NCBI GenBank assembly: GCA_900550365.1
Contig: URRR01000003.1
Location: 62,001-126,000, forward strand
Length of the DNA stretch: 64,000 nt
Source of the DNA: an uncultured Prevotella sp.
GTDB lineage: Bacteria > Bacteroidota > Bacteroidia > Bacteroidales > Bacteroidaceae
Reading direction: 5' to 3'
Shown: piece by piece, positions 8,029 to 15,942 of the stretch
Numbering within the stretch: the stretch's first letter is position 1
How the letters are laid out: every line of letters starts with the position of its first letter
Notes under the pieces: model-generated
Databases searched by the model: none
Told to the model about the DNA's origin: nothing
What the model saw: only the letters and a program-made list of their open reading frames with translations
Translations under genes and position numbers: made by a program

Positions 8029-11000
8029 ATGACAAGATTGTTTACCAAACGCTGTCTTGCGGCCGTGCTTACGCTCATTATGTGCACGGCATACACGGCG
8101 GCCGGAAAGAAAGAGAAGCAGGTGTATGTCCCCATGGACTACTCTACCTGCGGCTACCGCGCCTCTGAAACGGCAATACCTGACGTAAGGAACGCCGACT
8201 ACGTAGAGTGCGGCGAGGGCGACATGCATGACGTTCTGCAACGTGCCGTCGACTATGTTTCGTCACTGAAAGCTGACGAGAACGGCCATCGCGGCGCCGT
8301 TCTGCTGGGCGAAGGCACGTTCAGCATCAGCAGTCCGCTGAGGATAAAGGCCTCAGGAGTGGTTCTGAGAGGCCAGGGACGCGGCAAGACCACCATAATA
8401 AAGCGCGGCGTAAGCCGTGGCGCACTGCTCTACATTGAGGGAGATATGCGCATGACCGGCGGCGACACCATAGCCGTAAGTGCCGAAAAGACACTTGCCG
8501 GGGCAACAACGCTGACACTCAAGTCGGCAAAGGGGCTTCAGACTGGCGACAGAATAAGGATAATACGCCCGTCAACGAGGGAATGGATAGAGTCGCTTAA
8601 CTGTTACGACTTCGGCGGAGGACTTGACTATACGGGCTGGAAACCGGGCGACATAGACATTACCTGGGACAGAACGATTGTCTCAGCTTCGGGAAACACG
8701 ATAACAATAGACGCACCGATAACAACAACTCTCGATGCAAAATACGGCGGCGGATATATCGTAACAGGACATAACGCCGGAGAACTGACCGAGTGCGGCG
8801 TGGAGAACATGACCCTGGCGTCTGAGCACAACACATGGAACCCGAAGGACGAGGACCACTGCTGGGACGCGATATGGGTGGACAACGCGCGCGACTGCTG
8901 GGTGCGCCGCGTAAACTTCACGTCATTCGCAGGCAGTGCGGTGAATCTTCAGAAGAACACAAGCCGCATAACCGTGGAAGACTGCATAGCATCTGACCCG
9001 GTATCGGAAATCGGCGGCTGGCGCCGTGGCGTGTTCATCACGCGCGGACAGCAGACGCTGATTCAGCGATGTGTGTCGCGCAAGGGCATACATGACTTTG
9101 CCGCAGGCTTCTGTGCGGCTGGTCCTAACGCCTTCGTGCAGTGCGAGGGCGAGGAAAGTCTCGGCTTCAGCGGCAGCATAGGCTCATGGGCGGCCGGCCT
9201 TCTGTTTGACATAGTGAACATCGACGGCAACGACATAGCCTTCAAGAACCTTGAGCAGTTTCAGTTTGGAACGGGCTGGAACACGGCCAACAGCATGATG
9301 TGGCAGTGCACGGGGTCAACACTCTGGTGCTATTCACCCGACACTGACAACCGCAGCAGCGCCAACGGATGTTGGGGAACGCTGACGGGCAACGCCGAAT
9401 GGACAAGCAGCAACGACCACGTTCAGCCGCGCAGCCTGTTCTATGCACAGTTGGAGAAACGCCTTGGCGAGGGCAAAGCCGTCAACGGATACGTTTTGCC
9501 GAGAAGCACCAACGCGTCGAGCAGTCCGGAAATAACGCAGGCTCAGGAGATGGCAAGGATATCGCTGACCGTGCCGAGGCTGACAATGGAGATGTGGATT
9601 GACTCCGTTCCCTACACGGCGAGCACGTCTCCTGCGGGCGTAAAGAATATAAACAAGGTGAAAACAAGCCTCAAGGCTGACAGCGAAGAAGCCGGAGCCA
9701 AGCCGGTATTCGCCGTAACGAACGGCCACATCACGGCTGACGGACGCCTCGTAACGGGCAACAGATACCAGATACCGTGGTGGTCTGGCCGCGTGAAAGA
9801 CAACTTCGTGGAGAAAAGCGCGAAGCCTGCTATCACACGCTTCGTGCCGGGACGCGAGGGCACCGGCTGGACTGACCGCATCGACTCGGTAGTAAACTTC
9901 CTGAAAACCAACGGTTTCTGCATGCTTGACCATAACTACGGACTGTGGTATGACCTGCGCCGCACTGACCATGAGCGCATCCGCCGTGCTGACGGCGACG
10001 TGTGGGCACCGTTCTACGAGCAGCCGTTCTCACGCACTGGCAATGGTACTGCATGGGACGGACTTAGCCTGTATGACCTGACTAAGCCTAACCTCTGGTA
10101 CTGGTCACGCCTGAAAGAATTTGCGGAGAAGGGCGCACGTGAAGGCATCATGCTGTTCCACGAGAACTATTTCCAGCACAACATCCTTGAGGCAGGCGCC
10201 CACTGGGTAGACTGTCCGTGGCGTCCGGTTAACAACGTGAACGGCACCACCTTCCCCGAACCTGTGCCCTTCACCGGCGACAAACGTATTTTCATGGCAG
10301 AGCAGTTCTACGATGTCAACAATCCTGTACTGCGTCCGCTGCACAAACAGTACATTCGCCAGTGCCTGGAGAATTTCAAGGGCGACGACAACGTGGTGCA
10401 ACTGATTAGCGAGGAATACACCGGTCCGCTGCATTTCACGAAATTCTGGCTTGAAACCATTGCCGAATGGGAGGCGGAAACAGGAAGACACCCCCTAATC
10501 GCACTGAGCTGTCCGAAAGACGCACAGGACGAAATACTGGCTGACCCGAAGCTGGCGAAAGTGGTGGACATCATCGACATACGTTACTGGCACTACAACA
10601 CAAATGGTCTGTGGGCACCTCCCGCAGGGCACAACATGGCTCCACGCCAGTTCATGCGCAAGATGAAGGTAGGCAAGACGGGCTTTGCCGAGGCTTATAA
10701 GGCGGTGAAGGAATACCGCACAAAGTATCCCGAAAAGGCCGTTACGTTCTTTGCGCAGCAATATCCGCAGTACGGCTGGGCCATACTGATAGCCGGAGGC
10801 TCATGCCCGAACGTACCGGTAAAGGATGAGAAATTCCTGTCTGACGTTACGAAAATGACTTATATAAGCGGTGAAGGCGACTCACAGGCACAGATAATAG
10901 GCTCTGCCGACACAGGATATGTTATCTATAGCCACGGCGAAGGTGACATAACGCTTGACGCCGAACCTGGAAAATATGCCTTGCGCACCGTCGGTATAAA

Positions 11001-11103
11001 GGACGGAAAGGTGGAAACACTAAGAAAAAGCATAAAAATAAATACTCCTTACACTATCAAAGGTGACGGCAAGGATACAGTGTACTGGCTTGAACGATTG
11101 TAA
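8029..11103 (+). CDS. Secreted right-handed beta-helix protein with large C-terminal domain (DUF6298/DUF4955-like)
   Basis: A 1024-residue protein with a leader (MTRLFTKRCLAAVLTLIMCT...TAAG). Residues ~60-480 have the features of a pectate-lyase-like right-handed beta-helix: an early VLLGEGTFSISSPL/GVVLRGQGRGKTTII pair, then asparagine- and aromatic-rich coils such as DNARDCWVRRVNFTSFAGSA and ITVEDCIASDPVSEIGGWRR. Residues ~590-1020 form a second, well-ordered domain (LDHNYGLWYDLRRTDHERIR, then WAPFYEQPFSRTG and FHENYFQHNILEAGAHWVDC) that I associate with Bacteroidota DUF6298-type proteins of pectin or plant-glycan loci; that label is from memory. Activity (lyase or glycosidase) is unknown. 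It is followed directly by a terminator, so it is probably monocistronic. Confidence 0.65.
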   Translation: MTRLFTKRCLAAVLTLIMCTAYTAAGKKEKQVYVPMDYSTCGYRASETAIPDVRNADYVECGEGDMHDVLQRAVDYVSSLKADENGHRGAVLLGEGTFSISSPLRIKASGVVLRGQGRGKTTIIKRGVSRGALLYIEGDMRMTGGDTIAVSAEKTLAGATTLTLKSAKGLQTGDRIRIIRPSTREWIESLNCYDFGGGLDYTGWKPGDIDITWDRTIVSASGNTITIDAPITTTLDAKYGGGYIVTGHNAGELTECGVENMTLASEHNTWNPKDEDHCWDAIWVDNARDCWVRRVNFTSFAGSAVNLQKNTSRITVEDCIASDPVSEIGGWRRGVFITRGQQTLIQRCVSRKGIHDFAAGFCAAGPNAFVQCEGEESLGFSGSIGSWAAGLLFDIVNIDGNDIAFKNLEQFQFGTGWNTANSMMWQCTGSTLWCYSPDTDNRSSANGCWGTLTGNAEWTSSNDHVQPRSLFYAQLEKRLGEGKAVNGYVLPRSTNASSSPEITQAQEMARISLTVPRLTMEMWIDSVPYTASTSPAGVKNINKVKTSLKADSEEAGAKPVFAVTNGHITADGRLVTGNRYQIPWWSGRVKDNFVEKSAKPAITRFVPGREGTGWTDRIDSVVNFLKTNGFCMLDHNYGLWYDLRRTDHERIRRADGDVWAPFYEQPFSRTGNGTAWDGLSLYDLTKPNLWYWSRLKEFAEKGAREGIMLFHENYFQHNILEAGAHWVDCPWRPVNNVNGTTFPEPVPFTGDKRIFMAEQFYDVNNPVLRPLHKQYIRQCLENFKGDDNVVQLISEEYTGPLHFTKFWLETIAEWEAETGRHPLIALSCPKDAQDEILADPKLAKVVDIIDIRYWHYNTNGLWAPPAGHNMAPRQFMRKMKVGKTGFAEAYKAVKEYRTKYPEKAVTFFAQQYPQYGWAILIAGGSCPNVPVKDEKFLSDVTKMTYISGEGDSQAQIIGSADTGYVIYSHGEGDITLDAEPGKYALRTVGIKDGKVETLRKSIKINTPYTIKGDGKDTVYWLERL

Positions 11104-11125
11104 GTCAAACATAGAATTTACTGAT

Positions 11126-11161
11126 AACAGGTATCGGCAAGACACGCTGATACCTGTTTTT
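11126..11161 (+). terminator. Rho-independent terminator after the beta-helix gene
   Basis: A 10-bp perfect stem (AACAGGTATC / GATACCTGTT) with a 13-nt loop is followed by a T-run, 22 bp after the stop codon. Confidence 0.85.
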
Positions 11162-11207
11162 CATATTTAAAAATCTATTTTTACCACAACATTAAGGCAT
11201 TCGCGCC

Positions 11208-11216
11208 TAATTTTGC
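11208..11216 (+). promoter_or_regulatory. Promoter -7 box of the ECF sigma gene
   Basis: TAATTTTGC matches TAnnTTTGY perfectly, 19 bp before the start codon. No good -33 box is seen at the usual distance, so recognition could depend on another factor. Confidence 0.45.
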
Positions 11217-11235
11217 ACAAAAAGAACGAAAACCT

Positions 11236-11748
11236 ATGATTGACTTTACCGAACTTTATGACAAGACCATCGACAAACTATTCGCCTTTGGAGAAAAATT
11301 CACTACAGACCGCGAGATGATTAAAGACTGCATCCAGGACGTATTCGTGAAACTTTATACAAAGAAAAATGAACTCGGCACGGTGATTAACATCGAGTCG
11401 TATCTTTATGTATCGCTGAGGAACAGGATTAATGACGAGTTCCGACACATCAACCATACATACGACAACGAAATCAACGACAACAGCATAAAAACGCTCT
11501 GTGACGACAGCGAAGCGTTCAACCTGGAGCATATTGAGGAAGAAAGAAAAAAGACCGACAGGCTTAACGAATTTGTAAAATGCCTCTCACCAAGACAACA
11601 GCAGATAATACAGCTTTATTATATTGAGCAACGCAAATATGACGACATTTGCCGCATAATGGGCATTAACTATCAGTCTGTGAGAAACCTGATGCACCGC
11701 AGTCTGCTCAAATTACGCTTCATGGCTGCAAAAACAGAAGCAATTTAA
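11236..11748 (+). CDS. ECF-type RNA polymerase sigma factor
   Basis: A 170-residue cytoplasmic protein with the two-domain ECF layout. Residues ~5-75 are sigma region 2 (DREMIKDCIQDVFVKLYTKK, then SYLYVSLRNRINDEFR), and residues ~110-165 are region 4 with a helix-turn-helix (LSPRQQQIIQLYYIEQRKYD, then IMGINYQSVRNLMHRSLLKL). It directs RNA polymerase to specific promoters. In Bacteroidota, ECF sigmas next to SusC/D usually come with a FecR-like anti-sigma factor, but none is present here; only a 49-codon ORF follows. Targets cannot be read from the sequence, though the surrounding glycan-utilisation genes are the obvious candidates. Confidence 0.9.
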   Translation: MIDFTELYDKTIDKLFAFGEKFTTDREMIKDCIQDVFVKLYTKKNELGTVINIESYLYVSLRNRINDEFRHINHTYDNEINDNSIKTLCDDSEAFNLEHIEEERKKTDRLNEFVKCLSPRQQQIIQLYYIEQRKYDDICRIMGINYQSVRNLMHRSLLKLRFMAAKTEAI

Positions 11749-11794
11749 GAGTACATAAGAGCAAGTTTGCCGTCATAATAAAAAAGATGATAAG

Positions 11795-11944
11795 ATGGCA
11801 AACGAACAGAACATACAGATACTACCGGGAAGTCCGGGCTTGACGGGCGTCAACGACAACACAGCGCTAAGCCCGCTTGAGAAAGACGAGCTGAAAAAGA
11901 AGATACAGCTTACGATAAACCGTATTCTCAGCAACAATACATAG
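11795..11944 (+). CDS. Small hypothetical protein (49 aa) behind the sigma factor
   Basis: A short open frame starts at ATG 11795, 46 bp after the sigma factor stop, and ends at TAG 11942-11944. It encodes MANEQNIQILPGSPGLTGVN... and ends in a lysine-rich amphipathic segment (EKDELKKKIQLTINRILSNN). It has no signal peptide or cysteine. Codon choice is plausible and the frame sits between the sigma gene and a hairpin, so it may be the second gene of a two-gene operon, possibly a small partner of the sigma factor. There is no recognised family and the call is tentative. Confidence 0.45.
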   Translation: MANEQNIQILPGSPGLTGVNDNTALSPLEKDELKKKIQLTINRILSNNT

Positions 11945-11972
11945 TTAATCATTTCATAACCTACCATGACGA

Positions 11973-12009
11973 GAACGGCCCCGAGTGAAGTCTCACTTTG
12001 GGGCCGTTC
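11973..12009. terminator. Hairpin between convergent operons
   Basis: A perfect 10-bp outer stem (GAACGGCCCC at 11973-11982, GGGGCCGTTC at 12000-12009) encloses an inner AGTGA/TCACT pairing. There is no T-run on either side, so it may act as a bidirectional block or 3'-end stabiliser between the sigma operon and xynB. Confidence 0.6.
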
Positions 12010-12052
12010 GCTGTCTGGATGTTACTTTAAAAGACTTTGACAATCAAAAGAA

Positions 12053-13018
12053 TTATTCGCTCTTCATTGTCTTTATATTGCCCGAAGGGTCAATTTCAAG
12101 TTCCTTCACCTTTAAGCTGCGCAGCCATGTAACGCCGTTTGAAGGCACACAATCATGGTGGAAAAGATACCATTTGCCCTTATACTCAACGATTGAGTGA
12201 TGGGTTGTCCAACCGACTACAGGCTCAAGAATAACTCCTTTGTAAGTAAACGGACCGTAAGGATTATCGCCTACGGCATAACAAATCAAGTGAGTGTCGC
12301 CCGTTGAGTAAGAGAAATAGTACTTTCCGTTCATCTTATGCATCCACGAAGCCTCGAAGAAACGGTGCGGGTCATCAGCCCTGAGAGGCTCTCCGTTGTC
12401 GTCTACAACGAGAACCGGACGCGGCTCTTCAGCAAACTGAAGCATGTCATCAGTCATTCTGACCACTCGTGAAGGCAATGCCGGCTCTGAGCCTTCAGGC
12501 AGATGCTCGTTCTTCAATGCCTTGTTGTCCTTATAACGCTGCAACTGTCCGCCCCAGATACCGCCGAAATACGTGTAAACGGAACCGTCATCGTCCTTAA
12601 ACACACACGGGTCTATCGAATAAGAGCCACGAATAGGGTCAGGTTGCGCCTTGAAAGGACCTTCCGGGCGGTCGGCAATCGCTACTCCAAGATGAAACAC
12701 GTCATTCTTATCCTTCGCACTGAACACGAGATAATACTTGCCGTTTTTCTCTACTACGTCATTATCCCAAAGCTGTCTTCCTGCCCAAGGAATGTCCTCA
12801 AGGGCAAGTATGACACCGTGGTCAGTAACCTCTCCGTTCTCAACGTCATCGAGCGAGAGGACATGATAATCTTTCATCTCAAAATGTCCGCCGTCATCAT
12901 CGAAAGAAGCGCCAGAGTCCCAGTCGTGAGATGGATAAACGTATAACCTGCCGTTAAATACGTTGGCAGAAGGATCTGCCATGTAATCACTCGGGAAAAG
13001 ATACCTTGCTTTATTCAT
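12053..13018 (-). CDS. xynB: Cytoplasmic GH43 beta-xylosidase/arabinofuranosidase
   Basis: A 321-residue GH43 enzyme with no signal peptide (MNKARYLFPSDYMADPSANV), so it acts in the cytoplasm. Catalytic residues are D15 (MADPSAN), D136 (YSIDPCV) and E222 (RFFEASWMH). Length and sequence style fit GH43_1-type exo-beta-xylosidases with arabinosidase side activity, as described for XynB of rumen Prevotella. It splits xylo-oligosaccharides brought in by the neighbouring symporter into xylose. It is the third gene of the minus-strand cluster xynD-xynA-xynB, 38 bp behind xynA, an order that matches the known Prevotella bryantii cluster; the gene symbol rests on that match. Confidence 0.88.
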   Translation of the reverse strand: MNKARYLFPSDYMADPSANVFNGRLYVYPSHDWDSGASFDDDGGHFEMKDYHVLSLDDVENGEVTDHGVILALEDIPWAGRQLWDNDVVEKNGKYYLVFSAKDKNDVFHLGVAIADRPEGPFKAQPDPIRGSYSIDPCVFKDDDGSVYTYFGGIWGGQLQRYKDNKALKNEHLPEGSEPALPSRVVRMTDDMLQFAEEPRPVLVVDDNGEPLRADDPHRFFEASWMHKMNGKYYFSYSTGDTHLICYAVGDNPYGPFTYKGVILEPVVGWTTHHSIVEYKGKWYLFHHDCVPSNGVTWLRSLKVKELEIDPSGNIKTMKSE

Positions 13019-13056
13019 TTTATTCTATGTTTTATAGTCTGACAATATGCTGTTCA

Positions 13057-14184
13057 TTACTTCTGCTCAAATATTCTGATTATTTTCTTGACCACAGGCT
13101 TGGCCTTATTGTTTCTGTCAAACAGCAACGGATAGTTCGTGCGGCCCTCTATGGGGAAATCATTGAGCCACGAATCCGTGTCGGTAACACCCCACAAAGT
13201 GACACGTGAAATCTGATGGCGGTGCCGGTAATAAATATTGAAGAAGTCAAGATAACGCTGCTCAAACAACTGTTCAGCCTCTTTGACAAGCCCTTTCTTA
13301 TACGGATTGTACTTCTCCTGATACTCAAAGTTCTGGCTCACCTCAGCTCCGCTGAAGTCAGAAGGGTTAGGCAGCATGTTAAGATCAAGCTCAGTAATCA
13401 TCACTTTGACGCCTAACGCGGCGAAAGAGTCAATCGATGCCTCGTATTCCTTGAGATTAGGGTAATCTCTTCCATTGTGAGACTGCATCCCGACACCGTC
13501 AATCCTGCATCCATCAGCCTGCAACTGTCTCACTATCCGGCATATCGTAGCGCGCTTCTTGGGGTTAGCCATAGAAAAATCATTGATATAAAGCTCCGCA
13601 CCAGGGTCTGCCTGATGTGCAAACTGGAAAGCAAGTTTAATATAGTCAGGGCCTATTATCTTATAATAAGGAGTCTCGCGCATTGAGCCATCGTCATTAA
13701 CGGTCTCGTTAACAACGTCCCATCCCTTAATCTTTCCTTTGTAACGGGTCATAACGTCGGTGATGTGCCTGCGCATACGATTTATCAGAACGTCACGCGA
13801 AACGGTATCACCGTTCTCATAAGTGAACATCCACTTGGGCGGCTGAGTATGCCATACGAGGCAATGACCGATAATCTCAAGGCCGTTGTCTTCAGCAAAC
13901 TTGACAGTCCGGTCAGCATCATCCCAGAAATAAGTGTTCTCCTCCGGATGTATGACTTCACCCTTCATACAGTTCTCTGCAACGATAGAATTAAAATTGT
14001 CTGTGACTATTTTAGCTACCTCAGGGTCATTTCCATTCACAATGTTGACATTGACCGCCGCTCCGACTGTAAAATACTTACCGAGAACATCTTTCAATGT
14101 TGCTCCGTTCTTTGCGGCTGACGGCAGGCACGCCATGCACATACCCAGCAACAAAAAGGCTGTTTTCTTATTCATAACTGGCAA
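13057..14184 (-). CDS. xynA: GH10 endo-beta-1,4-xylanase
   Basis: A 375-residue single-domain GH10 enzyme. The likely true start is the fourth residue (MNKKTAFLLLGMCMACLPSAA), which gives a normal signal peptide. The TIM barrel shows the GH10 hallmarks GHCLVWHTQPPKWMF, WDVVNET (acid/base E160) and MITELDLNM (nucleophile E265), plus GVGMQSH; residue numbers count from the longer start. It cuts xylan or xylo-oligosaccharides internally, probably in the periplasm. It starts immediately behind the symporter gene, with no gap if the longer start is used, and is followed by xynB, reproducing the xynD-A-B order of rumen Prevotella. Confidence 0.92.
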   Translation of the reverse strand: MPVMNKKTAFLLLGMCMACLPSAAKNGATLKDVLGKYFTVGAAVNVNIVNGNDPEVAKIVTDNFNSIVAENCMKGEVIHPEENTYFWDDADRTVKFAEDNGLEIIGHCLVWHTQPPKWMFTYENGDTVSRDVLINRMRRHITDVMTRYKGKIKGWDVVNETVNDDGSMRETPYYKIIGPDYIKLAFQFAHQADPGAELYINDFSMANPKKRATICRIVRQLQADGCRIDGVGMQSHNGRDYPNLKEYEASIDSFAALGVKVMITELDLNMLPNPSDFSGAEVSQNFEYQEKYNPYKKGLVKEAEQLFEQRYLDFFNIYYRHRHQISRVTLWGVTDTDSWLNDFPIEGRTNYPLLFDRNNKAKPVVKKIIRIFEQK

Positions 14185-15612
14185 TTATTGATTATTAGAA
14201 CGTTTTTCTATTTCCAAATTTATTTTGTCAATGACCTCGTCGCTAAGTTCATATTTGGATATGATGAACATCGCCAGACCGAGCAACAAGGCAGGAATCA
14301 CGGCCACGAGCCACAAAATTCCCTGCTCGGCGAACGACGACTGTGACGCCACATTGTTCTGGTCGAAACCCACGAACGACAACACCAGTCCCGGAACAAC
14401 GCCTCCGAGAGCCATTCCGGCCTTATAGAATATGCCTGTAAGTGCATTTACTATGCCCGAGATACGCTTGCCGTGCTTATACTCTCCGTATGAAATCACC
14501 TCCGGAACGAGCGCCCACATATATCCCGTAGCAACGATAACACCTGTCGACTTGACAAACTGGGCTACATAAACGAGCCACATCTGCGAGCGGAGAGCCG
14601 GCACTACGGATATAACATAGAGCAATGCCATACCCACAATGGCCACGGTCAGGAAGATGTAGAACATGCCCTGCTTGCCAACCTTACGCTTGATTGCAGG
14701 CACCATAGGCATAAAGATAAATGCCGGGATAGAGCCGAGCGCCATGAAATTAGCCACCTGCGTCGCATTGGCATGCACGTTGTAAATCATGTAATAAGAG
14801 CCTGCCGAATTGCCGATGGACATCATCGCAAAGGCTGTTATGAAGAAGAAGGCAAGTATTCTGAGCGGTCTGTTACGCTTGAACTCTATCCACAGGTCAC
14901 TGACTTTTACGTTGGCGGTCTCTGACTTGTCCATAACGACACGCTCCTTGGTCTGCGAGAAACAGAAAATAAGCAGCAAAAGGCCTGCCACGGCATAGAT
15001 ACACATAGTGGTAAACCATGCTCCGGCAGAGGCCTTAGAGTTTATCATGCCGTCAGGAGACAGAGCTGCCACGATGATAGGAATACCATAAGCCACAGCC
15101 AGTCCGCCCGCATTAGCCATAAACATGCGCACTGACGTGAGCACGGTTATCTCGTCTGTGTCACGCGTGAGCGAGGCATTAAGCGCTCCGTAGGGGACGT
15201 TGATAAGAGTATAAAGCATCGACATGCCCACATAAGTAAAATAAGCGTAGGCCAGCGAGCCTGAAAAGCCGTTCCAGAAGCAAAGTATCGCGAAGCCCGT
15301 AAGCGGCACTCCGGCAAACAGCAGGTAAGACCTGTACTTGCCGAAACGCGGATTATGCTTGTCGGCAAACGTTCCCACAACGGGGTCCCAGATAACATCT
15401 ACGATGCGTACGACAAGGAACATGAACGCCGCCGACGTAGGATTAAGTCCGAATACGTTAGTATAGAACAGCAGCAGGTACATTGAGATAGTCTGGTAGA
15501 TAAGGTTCTGTGCCAAATCTCCCGACCCGAAACCTATGCGCTGCACCCAAGACAACTTATAAAACCCCTTCGCCTCATGGGCAGAGAGCTGTGTGTTAGT
15601 TTCGTTCTGCAT
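14185..15612 (-). CDS. xynD: GPH-family (melibiose-type) sugar:cation symporter for xylo-oligosaccharides
   Basis: A 475-residue inner-membrane protein with about 12 hydrophobic segments and the GPH/MFS_2 pattern near the N-terminus (YQTISMYLLLFYTNVFGLNP, then RIVDVIWDPVVGTFADKHNP). Members move disaccharides or short oligosaccharides with Na+ or H+. Its place as first gene of xynD-xynA-xynB indicates xylose or xylo-oligosaccharide uptake into the cytoplasm, where XynB acts. A strong minus-strand promoter lies 190-220 bp upstream. The C-terminal tail is cytoplasmic and charged (KINLEIEKRSNNQ). Confidence 0.88.
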   Translation of the reverse strand: MQNETNTQLSAHEAKGFYKLSWVQRIGFGSGDLAQNLIYQTISMYLLLFYTNVFGLNPTSAAFMFLVVRIVDVIWDPVVGTFADKHNPRFGKYRSYLLFAGVPLTGFAILCFWNGFSGSLAYAYFTYVGMSMLYTLINVPYGALNASLTRDTDEITVLTSVRMFMANAGGLAVAYGIPIIVAALSPDGMINSKASAGAWFTTMCIYAVAGLLLLIFCFSQTKERVVMDKSETANVKVSDLWIEFKRNRPLRILAFFFITAFAMMSIGNSAGSYYMIYNVHANATQVANFMALGSIPAFIFMPMVPAIKRKVGKQGMFYIFLTVAIVGMALLYVISVVPALRSQMWLVYVAQFVKSTGVIVATGYMWALVPEVISYGEYKHGKRISGIVNALTGIFYKAGMALGGVVPGLVLSFVGFDQNNVASQSSFAEQGILWLVAVIPALLLGLAMFIISKYELSDEVIDKINLEIEKRSNNQ

Positions 15613-15801
15613 ATTATGTAAAGGTTAAAATAATCTGTTTCTGATATTTCCAATAAATCTCCCGGCAGGGCCTGTCTCATTACACATCCGGCAGAAGGAC
15701 ATCCGCCTTACAGGGTCAGACAAGTTTTCATGATGTCAAATATTTTCAAACAGTCCGGCGACAACGGCGGACTCGCTCTAAAACAATGATTTTGTTTATT
15801 T

Positions 15802-15833
15802 GCAAAAGTACTCCATACTTTCATAACATACAA
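15802..15833 (-). promoter_or_regulatory. Promoter of xynDAB operon
   Basis: On the minus strand, TTG (15833-15831), a 20-bp spacer and TACTTTTGC (15810-15802) match the Bacteroidota sigma consensus (TTTG ... TAnnTTTGY). The predicted leader is about 185 nt. Confidence 0.7.
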
Positions 15834-15917
15834 TTATTTTTGTCGCAATCGCATTTCAATTTGTATCATCACATTGTATTTTAATCAAAAGGCATATGCT
15901 TTTCAGGCATATATATT

Positions 15918-15926
15918 TATTTTTGC
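15918..15926 (+). promoter_or_regulatory. Promoter -7 box of GH115 gene
   Basis: TATTTTTGC matches TAnnTTTGY, 17 bp before the start codon. The -33 region is weak, which would fit dependence on an activator. Confidence 0.45.
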
Positions 15927-15942
15927 AAGAAAATAAACTCTC

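Larger units (their letters stand above)
15613..15942. other. Divergent control region between xynD and GH115 (330 bp)
   Basis: It holds a minus-strand promoter for xynDAB, a plus-strand -7 box for GH115, and a TGTCGC-N5-CATTT motif (15841-15856) that recurs upstream of susC at 27348-27363. It is the only gap longer than 200 bp in the window without a 22-bp-phased repeat array. Confidence 0.6.
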
